50,904 nucleotides of DNA from Clostridium sp. D53t1_180928_C8 (GTDB lineage Bacteria > Bacillota > Clostridia > Clostridiales > Clostridiaceae). The stretch covers positions 1 to 50,904 of the forward strand of contig NZ_JADPEL010000024.1 in assembly GCF_015667795.1 (NCBI RefSeq), given 5' to 3'. The first letter of the stretch is position 1. Each line of letters starts with the position of its first letter. The notes under the pieces are model-generated. The model was not told the DNA's origin. It saw only the letters and a program-made list of their open reading frames with translations, and ran no database searches. The translations under genes and the position numbers were made by a program. This document shows positions 33,630-42,783 of this stretch, one piece after another.

Positions 33630-34811
33630 ATGCAACAGTTAAATTTTCTGCTAGTATTTATAGAGGGCCTATTGTCCTTCTTTTCACCATGTATATTACC
33701 AATTTTACCAATTTATTTAAGTATATTATCTAATAGCAATGTTGATGTTTTAAAAAATGAAAATAATAAATTTATTAAAACATCACTATTTAAAAATACT
33801 ATTTTATTTGTTTTAGGAATTTCAACTACATTTTTTATATTAGGTTCATCCGTAAATATATTAAGTTCATTTTTTATTGAAAATAAAGATTATATAATGG
33901 TTATTGGCGGAATAATTATAGTATTTATGGGATTATTTTATATAGATATAATTAAATCAGAATTATTAAATAGGGAAAAGAGATTTAATGTACAAATAAA
34001 AGAGATGAATTCTTTATCTGCATTTATATTAGGATTTACTTTTAGTTTTGGATGGACACCTTGTATTGGTCCAATATTAGCATCGGTACTTATTATGGCA
34101 TCAAGTTCAAGCAGTACAATTCTGGCTAACTTATTAATATTTATATATACAATTGGATTTATTTTACCATTTATAATAGTAGCAGTATTTTATAATAAAT
34201 TATTTAGAAGTATAGAAAAAATGAAAAGTTATATGGGAATAATAAAGAAAATTTGTGGAGTTCTTCTTATAGTAAGTGGTTTAGTTATGGTTTTTAATGG
34301 CTTTATAGGTATTAATCAAGATAAACAATATAATAGTATAAAAGAAAATGAAAGTATAAATGAGGATAAAGGGAATGGAAATAGAGAGAGTGCTATAGAA
34401 TTTATGTTGAAAGATCAATATGGAAATGAACATAGTTTAAGTCAATATAAAGGAAAAACTGTATTTCTAAATTTCTGGGCAACCTGGTGTCCTCCGTGTA
34501 GAGGTGAAATGCCTGATATAGAGGAATTATATAAAGAATATGGGAAAAATAATGATGAAATTATAATATTAGGGGTAGCATCACCAAATTTAGGTGGTGA
34601 AGGTTCAGAAGAAGAGGTAATAAAATTTTTAGAGGAAAATAAATATACATTTCCTGTAGTTATGGATTTTGGAGGAGAGCTAGTTTATAAATATGATATA
34701 AATGGATTTCCAACTACATTTATAATTAATGATAAAGGTGAGATAGTAAAAAGGTTTGTTGGTGCTATGGATAAAAAAAGCATGAGAACTATAATAGAGA
34801 ATGTTAAATAA
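33630..34811 (+). CDS. CcdA-thioredoxin fusion (membrane thiol-reductant conduit with TlpA-like domain)
   Basis: 393 aa. Residues 1-230 form a six-helix CcdA/DsbD-beta membrane domain with the two conserved Cys in FFSPCILPILP and GWTPCIGPIL. After a charged linker (232-258), a TlpA/ResA-type thioredoxin domain (about 260-393) carries the active site FWATWCPPCRGEMP and the cis-Pro loop GFPTTF. The fusion passes electrons from cytosolic thioredoxin through the membrane to an extracytosolic thiol-disulfide reductase in one chain. Candidate clients are extracytosolic methionine sulfoxide reductases or cytochrome-like and surface proteins. An MsrAB is encoded at 43.7 kb but has no signal peptide. 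Monocistronic between two terminators. Confidence 0.9.
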   Translation: MQQLNFLLVFIEGLLSFFSPCILPILPIYLSILSNSNVDVLKNENNKFIKTSLFKNTILFVLGISTTFFILGSSVNILSSFFIENKDYIMVIGGIIIVFMGLFYIDIIKSELLNREKRFNVQIKEMNSLSAFILGFTFSFGWTPCIGPILASVLIMASSSSSTILANLLIFIYTIGFILPFIIVAVFYNKLFRSIEKMKSYMGIIKKICGVLLIVSGLVMVFNGFIGINQDKQYNSIKENESINEDKGNGNRESAIEFMLKDQYGNEHSLSQYKGKTVFLNFWATWCPPCRGEMPDIEELYKEYGKNNDEIIILGVASPNLGGEGSEEEVIKFLEENKYTFPVVMDFGGELVYKYDINGFPTTFIINDKGEIVKRFVGAMDKKSMRTIIENVK

Positions 34812-34825
34812 AAATTAATATTGGA

Positions 34826-34862
34826 TAAATAAGCTGTTATATGTAAAGCAGCTTATTTATTT
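34826..34862 (+). terminator. Intrinsic terminator after the CcdA-thioredoxin gene
   Basis: An 11-bp stem (34826-34836 with 34849-34859; core ATAAGCTG/CAGCTTAT) has a 12-base loop and a TTTG tail. Confidence 0.75.
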
Positions 34863-34949
34863 GTGAAAAATCATTTTTTACAACAAAAGTTTAATTCAAT
34901 TAAAGTTAATATTAAAGTTGTAAAAAATTACAAAAAAAGTTAAAAATTA

Positions 34950-34978
34950 TTGACTAGTAAGAAGGATGATGTTAATAT
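34950..34978 (+). promoter_or_regulatory. Vegetative-type promoter of the pilus locus with a long leader
   Basis: TTGACT (34950-34955) and TAATAT (34973-34978) are 17 bp apart, a near-consensus sigma-A promoter. Transcription would begin near 34985 and leave a leader of about 270 bases before the tip-adhesin gene. That leader is extremely A-rich and shows no riboswitch I can name; it contains the cre-like site at 35119. Confidence 0.6.
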
Positions 34979-35118
34979 TAAGTTGAATTTAGAAGAAAAA
35001 AACTGAAAAAAAGTAAAAAATAAAATAAAATGTAATAATATTAAATAAAAAGTAATAAATGTAATAAAATTGTTATTAGTATACTAATTAATAGCGCTTA
35101 AAGTATTATAAGTAAAAC

Positions 35119-35132
35119 TGGAAAGGATACCG
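35119..35132 (+). promoter_or_regulatory. cre-like operator site A in the pilus leader
   Basis: TGGAAAGGATACCG matches TGGAAACGATTCCG, found before the pilin gene at 38363, at 12 of 14 positions; the preceding TAAAAC is also shared. It resembles the CcpA cre consensus TGnAAnCGnWnnCA with two mismatches. Being downstream of the predicted start, it could act as a road block. Confidence 0.4.
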
Positions 35133-35255
35133 GAAATAAATTACGAATTATTTGTTTATATATTGAAATAATATTTAAATGAAAATACTATTTATGGTTA
35201 AATTTAAAGTTTAACTTAAAATATAAAATATTATAAAAAAGGGGGAATGATAATT

Positions 35256-38200
35256 GTGAAAAAGGGAAAGTTTGATATATTCAAATTTTTAAGTATCTTT
35301 TTAATTAGCATAATCATAATAGGATATTTTCCTAAAAATGAAGCTATAGCTGATACTGTTAAGGTTAGTCAGAGTAATGCTGACTATCTCGGAAACGTTA
35401 CCTTTTATAATTATTATGGAAAATACCAAACAGAAGATACGTCTGATAATGGAAATGGAGATCATTACTCCTTTGAAAATTTTAATAAGATAGTTTCTGA
35501 TTATGCAAAAGACAATGGAATGGAATATCCATTATATTTTGGTGATTTTAATGGTGCAGCAGGAAATTCTAATAATCCAGAACAAAACCCAATATTAGGA
35601 CAAACTTTAAGTGGAAGTGCTTATAGGTTTTATTGGGCAATTAACAGAGCTAATCGTAATGCAAATTATTCAGCGTCTTTACAGGGAATAGTTAGTGAAA
35701 TTTTAGATAGCAAAGGATATATTACTCAAAATAGTACAGATCAGCTTATAATAACAGATGAAAACAGTAAAAAGTATGAGTATGCTGACAATAATATATC
35801 TATGCTTAGTAAAGGAGACAGTTGGATTAAACAAGAAGATATAAATGGCAGAATTGGTTCTTTACAAGTGTGGTTACAAGGCAAGCAAGACGGAACACCA
35901 TGCGAAAGAGTAAAAATAAGCGCTAATGAAAATGATTACTCAGATAATAGTAAATACTTAACTTTTGAAATATACAATATAGGTAAAGAAACCTCAGGTT
36001 CACCGTATATTTCAATTGAAGATGGAAATGGAAATAAAATTGGTGGATGGGCTGAAAGTTTTACGACAACACATTCAGATAATAAAATGCCAACAAAAAG
36101 TACAGGGTGGAAAAGAATAATAATAGATTTAAATAAGTTAAATGAAAATTCTAATTTTGATTTTAATAATATAGCTAATATGTATTTAGGATATTGGGCA
36201 GATGGAAGCAATGAAAATCACTTTTACATTAATGACATAAGGTTTTTAGATGAAATAGAAATTTCGCAAGTTAGATTGCCTTATTTTGATGAAAGCTTTG
36301 TTACAGGAAATGTAGGAGAAACAGTAAGTGATTTAAAGTTTCCATTTAAGAAAAGATTAAAAAATGATACTTATTATTATACATTTAGTAGTGGTAAAAG
36401 TGGATATAAGGTTAATAATAGCAATATCACTGACGTAGTTAGAATTAATAGAGAAACTAATAATTTAGATTATTGGTTCGATGTTTCAGATAACGACAAT
36501 AGTATTATAGTAAGAGATATGAACGGAACAAATGGATGGGGAACAGGAAAAAATGAAGCAGGATTTTTCCCTTTTAATAGTTCAACAGACAGTTCTAATG
36601 TAAGTAAATTAAATTATGGATTTGGATCAAAAATAGAGATTCAATTTAAGTTAACAGCTGATGGTAAAGTAAAAAATATTAATGGTAAAGATGTTCCTAT
36701 AGAGTTTAACTTTAAGGGCGATGATGATGTTTGGGTATATATTGATAATAAGCTTGTACTTGATATGGGGGGTGCACATAGTCAGACTACTGGGAAAATT
36801 GATTTTGCATCTAGAAAATCAACAGTTGATAATGTGGTAATAGGGGACTTAAAAAGTAATTCCTTATATCAACCAGTTGGATCAGTTAGTAGTGATTTAA
36901 TTTTACCAAATGATTCATATGCAAGTGATGGAAAATATGATACCGATAAAATTCATACACTTACATTATTTTATATGGAAAGAGGGATGATTGAATCTAA
37001 CCTTTATATGGATTTTAATTTTATTCCTTCAGATAATGAATTAATAGTTGAAAAAGAAGTAGATACTTCTGGGGTTAATGAAGTTTTATCAAACAAAACA
37101 ACAGAGATAGCAAATGATATTGATTTTGGATTTAATGTATCTGAAAATAAAGTTTTAAAGCAGAATTTAGATTATAAGATAAATGTTAATGGTGAAGTAA
37201 GTGATAAGACTATGAATGGTGATACATTTACATTAAAGCATACTAATTTAGCAACATTTTATAATAGGTTTACTGAAGGAAGTAATGTTGTTGTAAATGA
37301 AAAAAGAGATGACAGATTTAGTACAACCTGGATTACGAAAGATCTTTCAGATAAGAATAATGAAATAGTACTTGGTAAAGGAGAAGGAACTATAGCTAGT
37401 GAATTTAGGATTCCTCATAGTACTTCATTATATGAAAAGTATATTTATTATGCAAAATTTATTAATAAGATAAAAATAGGAAGATTGAGTATTTACAAAG
37501 AGATAGAGGCTCTAAAGGAAGATAATCTTGATAATTATAAAGATGATGTATTTGACTTTAAGGTAACCTTCACTTCTATATTAGGAAATGAAATAGATCC
37601 TATAAATTATAATGGTAAATATTATGTTTCAGGTGAAGGAATAGATGGGGAAATTGAAAAAAATGCAGTAAAGATTGATAAAAATTGGGTAATTCAATTA
37701 AAAACAGGACAAACTGCTGAAATTAGAGATATTCCAATAAACACAAAGTATAAAATAGAAGAAATCTTAGGAGATAAATATGAGGTAGTAAGTATAAATG
37801 GCACAAAACCAGATGATGGAAAATCAATTGTAGAAGGAGAGATAACTTCGTCAACTGATATAAATAAGGTAACTTATATGAATAAGAAAAAGCTTAGGGA
37901 TGTTAAATTAATTAAAGTTGATAGTAGTGATTCAAGTATAAAGTTAAAAGGTGCTGAATTCACTTTAAATAAATTAAAAGAAGATGGTAGTAATGATGAA
38001 AATTTCGAACAAAGAGTAACTACCACAGATGAAAATGGAGAAGCAGATTTTAAAGATTTACCTTATGGAAAATATGTACTCGTTGAAACTAAATCACCAG
38101 ATGGATATGAACTGTTGAAAGAACCTATTACATTTAATATAAGTGAAAATGATAAAGCTATTATTACAATAGAGATTAAAAATAAGAAAAATATTGTTTT

Positions 38201-38321
38201 ACCAACAGCTGGAGGAAGTGGAATCACTAGAGGTAACTATATTGGAGTTATGTTAATAGGATTAGCTATAGTATTCTATTTATTTATTAAAGTAAAAAAG
38301 AAAAAATATAGATTTAATTAA
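35256..38321 (+). CDS. Large pilus tip adhesin with fibro-slime/PA14-like domain and LPTAG sorting signal
   Basis: A 1021-aa wall protein: signal peptide (about 1-33); N-terminal region of unknown fold (40-330); a fibro-slime/PA14-like segment (about 370-600) with EFNFKGDDDVWVYIDNKLV and DMGGAHS; Cna-B-like domains (about 605-870); a SpaA-type domain (about 880-975) with VKLIKVDSSD and the E-box YVLVETKSPDGYEL. LPTAG at 982-986 then precedes a membrane helix and basic tail. The sorting motif has Ala where LPXTG has Thr-Gly order (LPTAG), as in some pilus sortase substrates. I start at GTG 35256, since AAAGGGGG lies ten bases upstream; the ATG at 35247 nearly touches that site. It would sit at the pilus tip and bind host or plant glycans; the ligand is unknown. 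Confidence 0.82.
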   Translation: MKKGKFDIFKFLSIFLISIIIIGYFPKNEAIADTVKVSQSNADYLGNVTFYNYYGKYQTEDTSDNGNGDHYSFENFNKIVSDYAKDNGMEYPLYFGDFNGAAGNSNNPEQNPILGQTLSGSAYRFYWAINRANRNANYSASLQGIVSEILDSKGYITQNSTDQLIITDENSKKYEYADNNISMLSKGDSWIKQEDINGRIGSLQVWLQGKQDGTPCERVKISANENDYSDNSKYLTFEIYNIGKETSGSPYISIEDGNGNKIGGWAESFTTTHSDNKMPTKSTGWKRIIIDLNKLNENSNFDFNNIANMYLGYWADGSNENHFYINDIRFLDEIEISQVRLPYFDESFVTGNVGETVSDLKFPFKKRLKNDTYYYTFSSGKSGYKVNNSNITDVVRINRETNNLDYWFDVSDNDNSIIVRDMNGTNGWGTGKNEAGFFPFNSSTDSSNVSKLNYGFGSKIEIQFKLTADGKVKNINGKDVPIEFNFKGDDDVWVYIDNKLVLDMGGAHSQTTGKIDFASRKSTVDNVVIGDLKSNSLYQPVGSVSSDLILPNDSYASDGKYDTDKIHTLTLFYMERGMIESNLYMDFNFIPSDNELIVEKEVDTSGVNEVLSNKTTEIANDIDFGFNVSENKVLKQNLDYKINVNGEVSDKTMNGDTFTLKHTNLATFYNRFTEGSNVVVNEKRDDRFSTTWITKDLSDKNNEIVLGKGEGTIASEFRIPHSTSLYEKYIYYAKFINKIKIGRLSIYKEIEALKEDNLDNYKDDVFDFKVTFTSILGNEIDPINYNGKYYVSGEGIDGEIEKNAVKIDKNWVIQLKTGQTAEIRDIPINTKYKIEEILGDKYEVVSINGTKPDDGKSIVEGEITSSTDINKVTYMNKKKLRDVKLIKVDSSDSSIKLKGAEFTLNKLKEDGSNDENFEQRVTTTDENGEADFKDLPYGKYVLVETKSPDGYELLKEPITFNISENDKAIITIEIKNKKNIVLPTAGGSGITRGNYIGVMLIGLAIVFYLFIKVKKKKYRFN

Positions 38322-38362
38322 ATATAAATGTTTATTTTGAAAGGAGATTGTTTCTAAAACTG

Positions 38363-38376
38363 TGGAAACGATTCCG
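38363..38376 (+). promoter_or_regulatory. cre-like operator site B upstream of the pilin gene
   Basis: TGGAAACGATTCCG fits the CcpA cre consensus TGnAAnCGnWnnCA at all but the last position and is nearly palindromic. It lies 97 bases before the pilin start and about 35 bases upstream of a possible promoter. Partner of site A at 35119. Confidence 0.5.
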
Positions 38377-38410
38377 AAAATATAAATTGTCTTTAGGTAA
38401 TTATAGTTTT

Positions 38411-38439
38411 TTGAAAATTAAAATTACTTAACATAAATT
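38411..38439 (+). promoter_or_regulatory. Possible internal promoter of the major pilin gene
   Basis: TTGAAA (38411-38416) and TAAATT (38434-38439) are 17 bp apart, giving a start near 38446 and a short leader to the ATG at 38473. No terminator lies between the tip gene and this point, so the pilin could be transcribed from both. Confidence 0.4.
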
Positions 38440-38472
38440 ATTTAAAAAGATGGAAATAAGGGGGATTTTTTC

Positions 38473-40035
38473 ATGAAAATTACTAAAAAATTTAGGGGAA
38501 TATTAGGGCTTGCACTAAGTGCAATGCTTGCATTAGGAAGTATTACAACTAGTGCTACAACAAAAAATGAGGGTGCTGTATTACCAGACCCAAATGCAAA
38601 AGGATCTATTACAATTCATAAGTATGCAATGGAGTCAATGCCTAATCCAGGAACACCAGCAAATGGTTTAGAAGATGATAGGCAACTTCCAGAAGGAGCA
38701 AAGCCATTAGAAGGAGTATCATTTAAAATTGAAAAAGTTGCAGATAATACATTGCCTGAACAAATAGTAGGAAACAATACAGAGGCTGTAGTTAGAGATG
38801 AGAGTTTTGAAGCACAAACAATTACAACAGCAAATGGAGAAAATGGAACTACTAAAGGGGTAGCTTCAATAGGTGAATTACCACAAGGTATATATTTAGT
38901 TACAGAGTTAGATAATGCAGGGGTTTTAGAAAAAGGAAATCCTTTCTTAGTAAGTATTCCAATGGCACATCCAACAACAGCAAATTCTTGGTTATATGAT
39001 GTACATGTCTATCCAAAGAATGTAGTTGCAGGTGGACCAAGTATTGATAAAGATGTTACTAGCGAAGGAAATAAACATGAAACAGCAGGAATTGGTAAGG
39101 ATGTTAAGTGGATTATTAAGCCAAGCATTCCAGCTGATATATCAGATGCTAAAAAGTACGATATTATTGATGAGTTAGATAAAAGATTAAATTATACAGA
39201 TAACTTAGAAGTTTACTTTGTTAAAAATGGCGAAAAAGTAGGAATTGATCAAACATATTATAGTCTTGAAGCTCCAAAAACTAAAAATGATACAAAACCA
39301 GAAAATGGTGGTGGAACAATAAAAATTTCTTTCAATGAACAAGGGCGTAAATATTTATCAACACAATTTACTGAAGGCGTATCTAGTATTAGAATATCTT
39401 TTACAACAGTAATTAATACTTCAGCAGCTTTGGCTACAGAAATACCTAATAATGTTACTTTAGATTATACAAACAGTTTTGGTACTAATACAGAATATAA
39501 TCCAAGTCAAATACCAGAAGTACATACTGGTGGAATATTATTAGAAAAAGTTGATGCTTCTAATAATAATGTAAAATTACAAGGTGCTAAATTTAAAATA
39601 TATCCAAGCTTAAAAGATGCTAAAGATGGTACAAATGCAATAGTTAATCCAGCAGATAAAACTCAAGAGTGGGAAGTAACTACAGGGAAAGATGGTAGAG
39701 CTATATTTGAAGGTTTAGCATATGGAGTAACAGGAAATAATGTAACTACTGGTTCAACAGATTACTGGATAGTAGAAACAGTAGCTCCAAGATATGATTC
39801 AAATGGAGATGGAGAAATAACTGAAGCAGATAAGCAATATAACTTATTAAGAGAACCATTAAAGGTAACTGTAAATGCTACATCTCATTTAGAAAGTAAT
39901 AAAGTTACAGTAGAAAATAGAAAATTCATATTACCAGTAACAGGAGGTATGGGTACAGTTATATTCACTTTAGGTGGATTAGCAATTATGGGTGCAGCAG
40001 CATTCTTATATATGAGAACAACAAAAAGAGCATAA
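38473..40035 (+). CDS. Major pilin, class C sortase substrate (LPVTG)
   Basis: 520 aa. Signal peptide (1-29); N-terminal D1 domain; pilin motif VYPKN at 179-183, whose Lys182 forms the inter-subunit isopeptide bond; middle domains with likely intramolecular isopeptide bonds; a C-terminal Cna-B-like domain with the E-box YWIVETVAP (Glu435); LPVTG at 487-491, helix and tail. This is the SpaA/SpaH/EbpB family of Gram-positive pilus shafts. Directly after the E-box (442-453) DSNGDGEITEAD looks like an EF-hand/dockerin calcium loop. The gene is followed by a hairpin and two class C sortase genes that would polymerise it. RBS AAGGGGG. Confidence 0.93.
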   Translation: MKITKKFRGILGLALSAMLALGSITTSATTKNEGAVLPDPNAKGSITIHKYAMESMPNPGTPANGLEDDRQLPEGAKPLEGVSFKIEKVADNTLPEQIVGNNTEAVVRDESFEAQTITTANGENGTTKGVASIGELPQGIYLVTELDNAGVLEKGNPFLVSIPMAHPTTANSWLYDVHVYPKNVVAGGPSIDKDVTSEGNKHETAGIGKDVKWIIKPSIPADISDAKKYDIIDELDKRLNYTDNLEVYFVKNGEKVGIDQTYYSLEAPKTKNDTKPENGGGTIKISFNEQGRKYLSTQFTEGVSSIRISFTTVINTSAALATEIPNNVTLDYTNSFGTNTEYNPSQIPEVHTGGILLEKVDASNNNVKLQGAKFKIYPSLKDAKDGTNAIVNPADKTQEWEVTTGKDGRAIFEGLAYGVTGNNVTTGSTDYWIVETVAPRYDSNGDGEITEADKQYNLLREPLKVTVNATSHLESNKVTVENRKFILPVTGGMGTVIFTLGGLAIMGAAAFLYMRTTKRA

Positions 40036-40050
40036 TAATATAAAAAATTA

Positions 40051-40080
40051 GGGGGAGGATTACACTCTCCCTTTCTGTTA
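40051..40080 (+). terminator. Attenuating hairpin between pilin and sortase genes
   Basis: GGGGGAG (40051-40057) pairs with CTCTCCC (40065-40071), one G-T wobble, over a 7-base loop, followed by TTTCTGTTAT. The T-run is short, which fits partial termination that keeps sortase levels below pilin levels. Confidence 0.6.
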
Positions 40081-40091
40081 TAGGTGACAAC

Positions 40092-40937
40092 ATGAAGATA
40101 AAATTGATGAAAATATTGATAATTTTAATATTTATATTAGGTTTAGGAATATTACTATATCCTATTGTAAGTAACTTACTTATGAATGTATTTCAAACAA
40201 CTGCAATACAAGAATATAATTACACTGTTGAACAAATGCAACAACAAAAGATTGAAAAAATTCTAAATGAAGCAAGAATTTATAATGAGCAGTTTAAAAA
40301 TACAATAATTGTAGATCCTTTTTCACAAGAAGCTGAAAATAATGTAAATAGTGAATATAATGAAGTTTTAAATATAGATGGAACTATGGGATATATAGAG
40401 ATTCCTAAAATAGACGTTAATCTTCCTATATTTCATGGAGTAAATGAAGATGTTTTAAAGCGTGGAGTAGGGCATATAGAAACTACACCACTTCCAGTAG
40501 GTGGAGAAGGTAATCATTCAGTGTTAAGTGCACATAGGGGACTACCATCAGCTAAATTATTTACTGATTTAGATAAATTAGAAATCGGTGATGTATTTAC
40601 AATTAAAATGCTAACTGAAATTTTAGTATATAAGATTGATCAAATAAAAGTTGTGGAACCTACAGATACACAGGATTTACAAGCAGAGGTAGGAGAGGAT
40701 TATATAACATTAATAACATGTACACCTTATGCAGTTAATACTCACAGATTATTAGTAAGAGGAACAAGAATTGATACTGATAAGTATTTAGCAAGTATTA
40801 ATAATAATGAATTAGATAATGAAAAGGAAAGTTCGGAGTATGTATTTATACTTATAATATTAGTATTTATTATTTTAATATCTATTTTTATATTTAAAAA
40901 ATTAAAAGGTAGGATAAAAAATGAAAGAAAAAATTAA
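40092..40937 (+). CDS. srtC: Class C (pilus) sortase 1
   Basis: 281 aa with an N-terminal membrane helix (about 7-30), a sortase beta-barrel, and a C-terminal helix (about 251-268), the two-helix layout of class C sortases. Catalytic residues are His148 (SAHRG), Cys210 (TLITC) and Arg219 (NTHR, nine residues after Cys as in pneumococcal SrtC). The DPF at 75-77 is the lid motif that covers the active site. It links pilins through Lys182 of the preceding pilin. Its end overlaps the next sortase gene by 17 bases. Confidence 0.93.
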   Translation: MKIKLMKILIILIFILGLGILLYPIVSNLLMNVFQTTAIQEYNYTVEQMQQQKIEKILNEARIYNEQFKNTIIVDPFSQEAENNVNSEYNEVLNIDGTMGYIEIPKIDVNLPIFHGVNEDVLKRGVGHIETTPLPVGGEGNHSVLSAHRGLPSAKLFTDLDKLEIGDVFTIKMLTEILVYKIDQIKVVEPTDTQDLQAEVGEDYITLITCTPYAVNTHRLLVRGTRIDTDKYLASINNNELDNEKESSEYVFILIILVFIILISIFIFKKLKGRIKNERKN

Positions 40938-41826
40938 AAAGATAATCATAATTATAATTTTTTTTATAGGGCTTCTAGTTTTTATATATCCTATAGCAAG
41001 TAAAATAATAAATAACTATTTAATACAAAGAACTATTTCTAACTATAAGGAAGATATATCCAATGTTATCGTAGCAGATAAAAGTGAAAATCAATCATCA
41101 GATATAAAAGAAAATATAGATGAATTGTTTGGTAATATGCAAACCTATAATGAAAATATATTTAATGAAGGACAACAAAATTTATTAGATCCTTTTTCAT
41201 ATGAATTACCTAGTTTTGATTTATTAGAGATTGGATTTAAAGAGAATATTATAGGATATTTAACTATACCTAAAATGGATATAGAAGTTCCTATTTATTT
41301 AGGTGCAACTCAAGAAAATATGAAAAAAGGTGCAACACATTTAAGTGAAACATCTATACCTATAGGTGGAATTAACACTAATTCAGTAATATCAGCTCAT
41401 CGGGGAATGAAGACTCATCCGATGTTTAGAGATATTGAGGTGTTAGAGATAGGGGATGAAGTTAAAGTAACTAATATGTGGGGAGAGCTTACTTATAAAG
41501 TTATGGAAACTAAAGTTATAAATCCAGATCAGATATCAGAGGTTCTTATACAAGAAGGAAGAGATTTAATAACTTTAATGACATGTCATCCATATACTAA
41601 AAATTATCAAAGATATGTAGTATATTGTGAAAGGCAAGAAGACACTAATTATCAAGAAGAGGATAAAGAGGTATTATGTAGATTAAATGATAATGATATA
41701 AATACTAAAAAAACTTATAATATAGTTAATGTTGAAAGTTTTTTTAGATATATAGGAATAGTTCTAATTATAATTTTTTTTGGATATATTGCTTATAAAA
41801 CAATAAGAAGTAATAAAAATTCATAA
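40921..41826 (+). CDS. srtC: Class C (pilus) sortase 2
   Basis: 301 aa, same layout as its neighbour: helix about 7-30, lid motif DPF at 90-92, His160 (SAHRG), Cys222 (TLMTC), Arg231 (NYQR) and a C-terminal helix near 272-293. It has extra Cys residues after the active site (Cys236, Cys253) that the first sortase lacks. Two differing sortases suggest that one polymerises the shaft and the other adds the LPTAG tip protein or anchors the pilus. It starts inside the last codons of sortase 1 and is therefore translationally coupled. A terminator follows. Confidence 0.92.
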   Translation: MKEKIKKIIIIIIFFIGLLVFIYPIASKIINNYLIQRTISNYKEDISNVIVADKSENQSSDIKENIDELFGNMQTYNENIFNEGQQNLLDPFSYELPSFDLLEIGFKENIIGYLTIPKMDIEVPIYLGATQENMKKGATHLSETSIPIGGINTNSVISAHRGMKTHPMFRDIEVLEIGDEVKVTNMWGELTYKVMETKVINPDQISEVLIQEGRDLITLMTCHPYTKNYQRYVVYCERQEDTNYQEEDKEVLCRLNDNDINTKKTYNIVNVESFFRYIGIVLIIIFFGYIAYKTIRSNKNS

Positions 41827-41836
41827 TAAATTTATT

Positions 41837-41876
41837 AAGTAAGTTACTCGTGAAAATGAGTAACTTATTTACTTTT
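41837..41876 (+). terminator. Intrinsic terminator of the pilus locus
   Basis: AAGTTACTC (41841-41849) pairs with GAGTAACTT (41858-41866). AAGT/ACTT pairing outside one mismatch extends it, and a TTTT tail follows. Confidence 0.75.
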
Positions 41877-41997
41877 AAAGTTATGTATTTATAAAAAGTT
41901 CTAACAGCTTTATATAAAGAAAGTTTATAGGTTAATTTGTTTTTTATATTTGTATATAATAATAGGTATATTAATTATTAAAGATAAAGAGGTACAT

Positions 41998-42741
41998 ATG
42001 AAAAAAACATTATATGATTATAAAGAAGCAATAAAACAACTACCATTAAAAGATAAATATACAAAAGAGGAGATATTAGTAGATAAGTTTTTGGTAGATA
42101 AAGAAAAAAATATAGAAATATATTATGCTCCACATAATGAATATTTAAATCCAAAAGCAAAGATATTTATTATTGGAATAACTCCAGGGTTTCAGCAAAT
42201 GAGTGCAGCTATATCTACAGCAAGAAAAGAGTTAGAAATAAGTGATAATATTGAGGAAATACAATATAAATGTAAGGTTGCGGCTAGGTTTAGTGGAAGC
42301 TTAAGAAAAAATATTATTTCTATGTTAGATGGAATTGAACTTAATACTATATTTAATTTAAAAAGTTGTAGTGAACTATTCGAAGAAAAAGATTACTTAT
42401 TACATACTATATCTTTAATACCATATCCTGTTTTTGTTAAAGGTGAAAATTATACTGGTCATACTCCTAAGCTAATTAAAAGTGAGTTTTTAATGAGATA
42501 TATTTATGATAATTTTATAAATGAATTTAAAAAATTGGATGAATCAGAAAAGATATTATTAATACCTTTAGGAAAAGCCGTTGAAGAGGTATTGTTAAAA
42601 TTAAAGGAGAATGAAATTATAAAGGAAAATCAAATTCTTATGGGGTTTCCACATCCTTCCGGTGCAAATGTTAATAGGGTAACACAATTTGAGAATAATA
42701 AAGATAATATGATTAAATTTATTAAAATGCATTTTAGTTAG
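41998..42741 (+). CDS. Uracil-DNA glycosylase superfamily-like protein
   Basis: About 247 aa. The N-terminal motif GITPGFQQM and the C-terminal GFPHPSGANVNR resemble the water-activating and HPS loops of the UDG superfamily, and PLGKAVEEVL fits the strand before the last motif. The middle (YPVFVKGENYTGHTP) is unfamiliar. Catalytic Asp/Asn usual in motif 1 of family 1 is not evident, so it is an atypical or unclassified branch; DNA repair activity is plausible but unproven. AGAGG seven bases upstream favours the ATG at 41998 over the TTG at 41950. Probably transcribed alone or with the next gene 42 bases on. Confidence 0.6.
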   Translation: MKKTLYDYKEAIKQLPLKDKYTKEEILVDKFLVDKEKNIEIYYAPHNEYLNPKAKIFIIGITPGFQQMSAAISTARKELEISDNIEEIQYKCKVAARFSGSLRKNIISMLDGIELNTIFNLKSCSELFEEKDYLLHTISLIPYPVFVKGENYTGHTPKLIKSEFLMRYIYDNFINEFKKLDESEKILLIPLGKAVEEVLLKLKENEIIKENQILMGFPHPSGANVNRVTQFENNKDNMIKFIKMHFS

Positions 42742-42783
42742 TTTATAATTAAATAAACTTAAGTAATAAATGGGGGAAGAATA

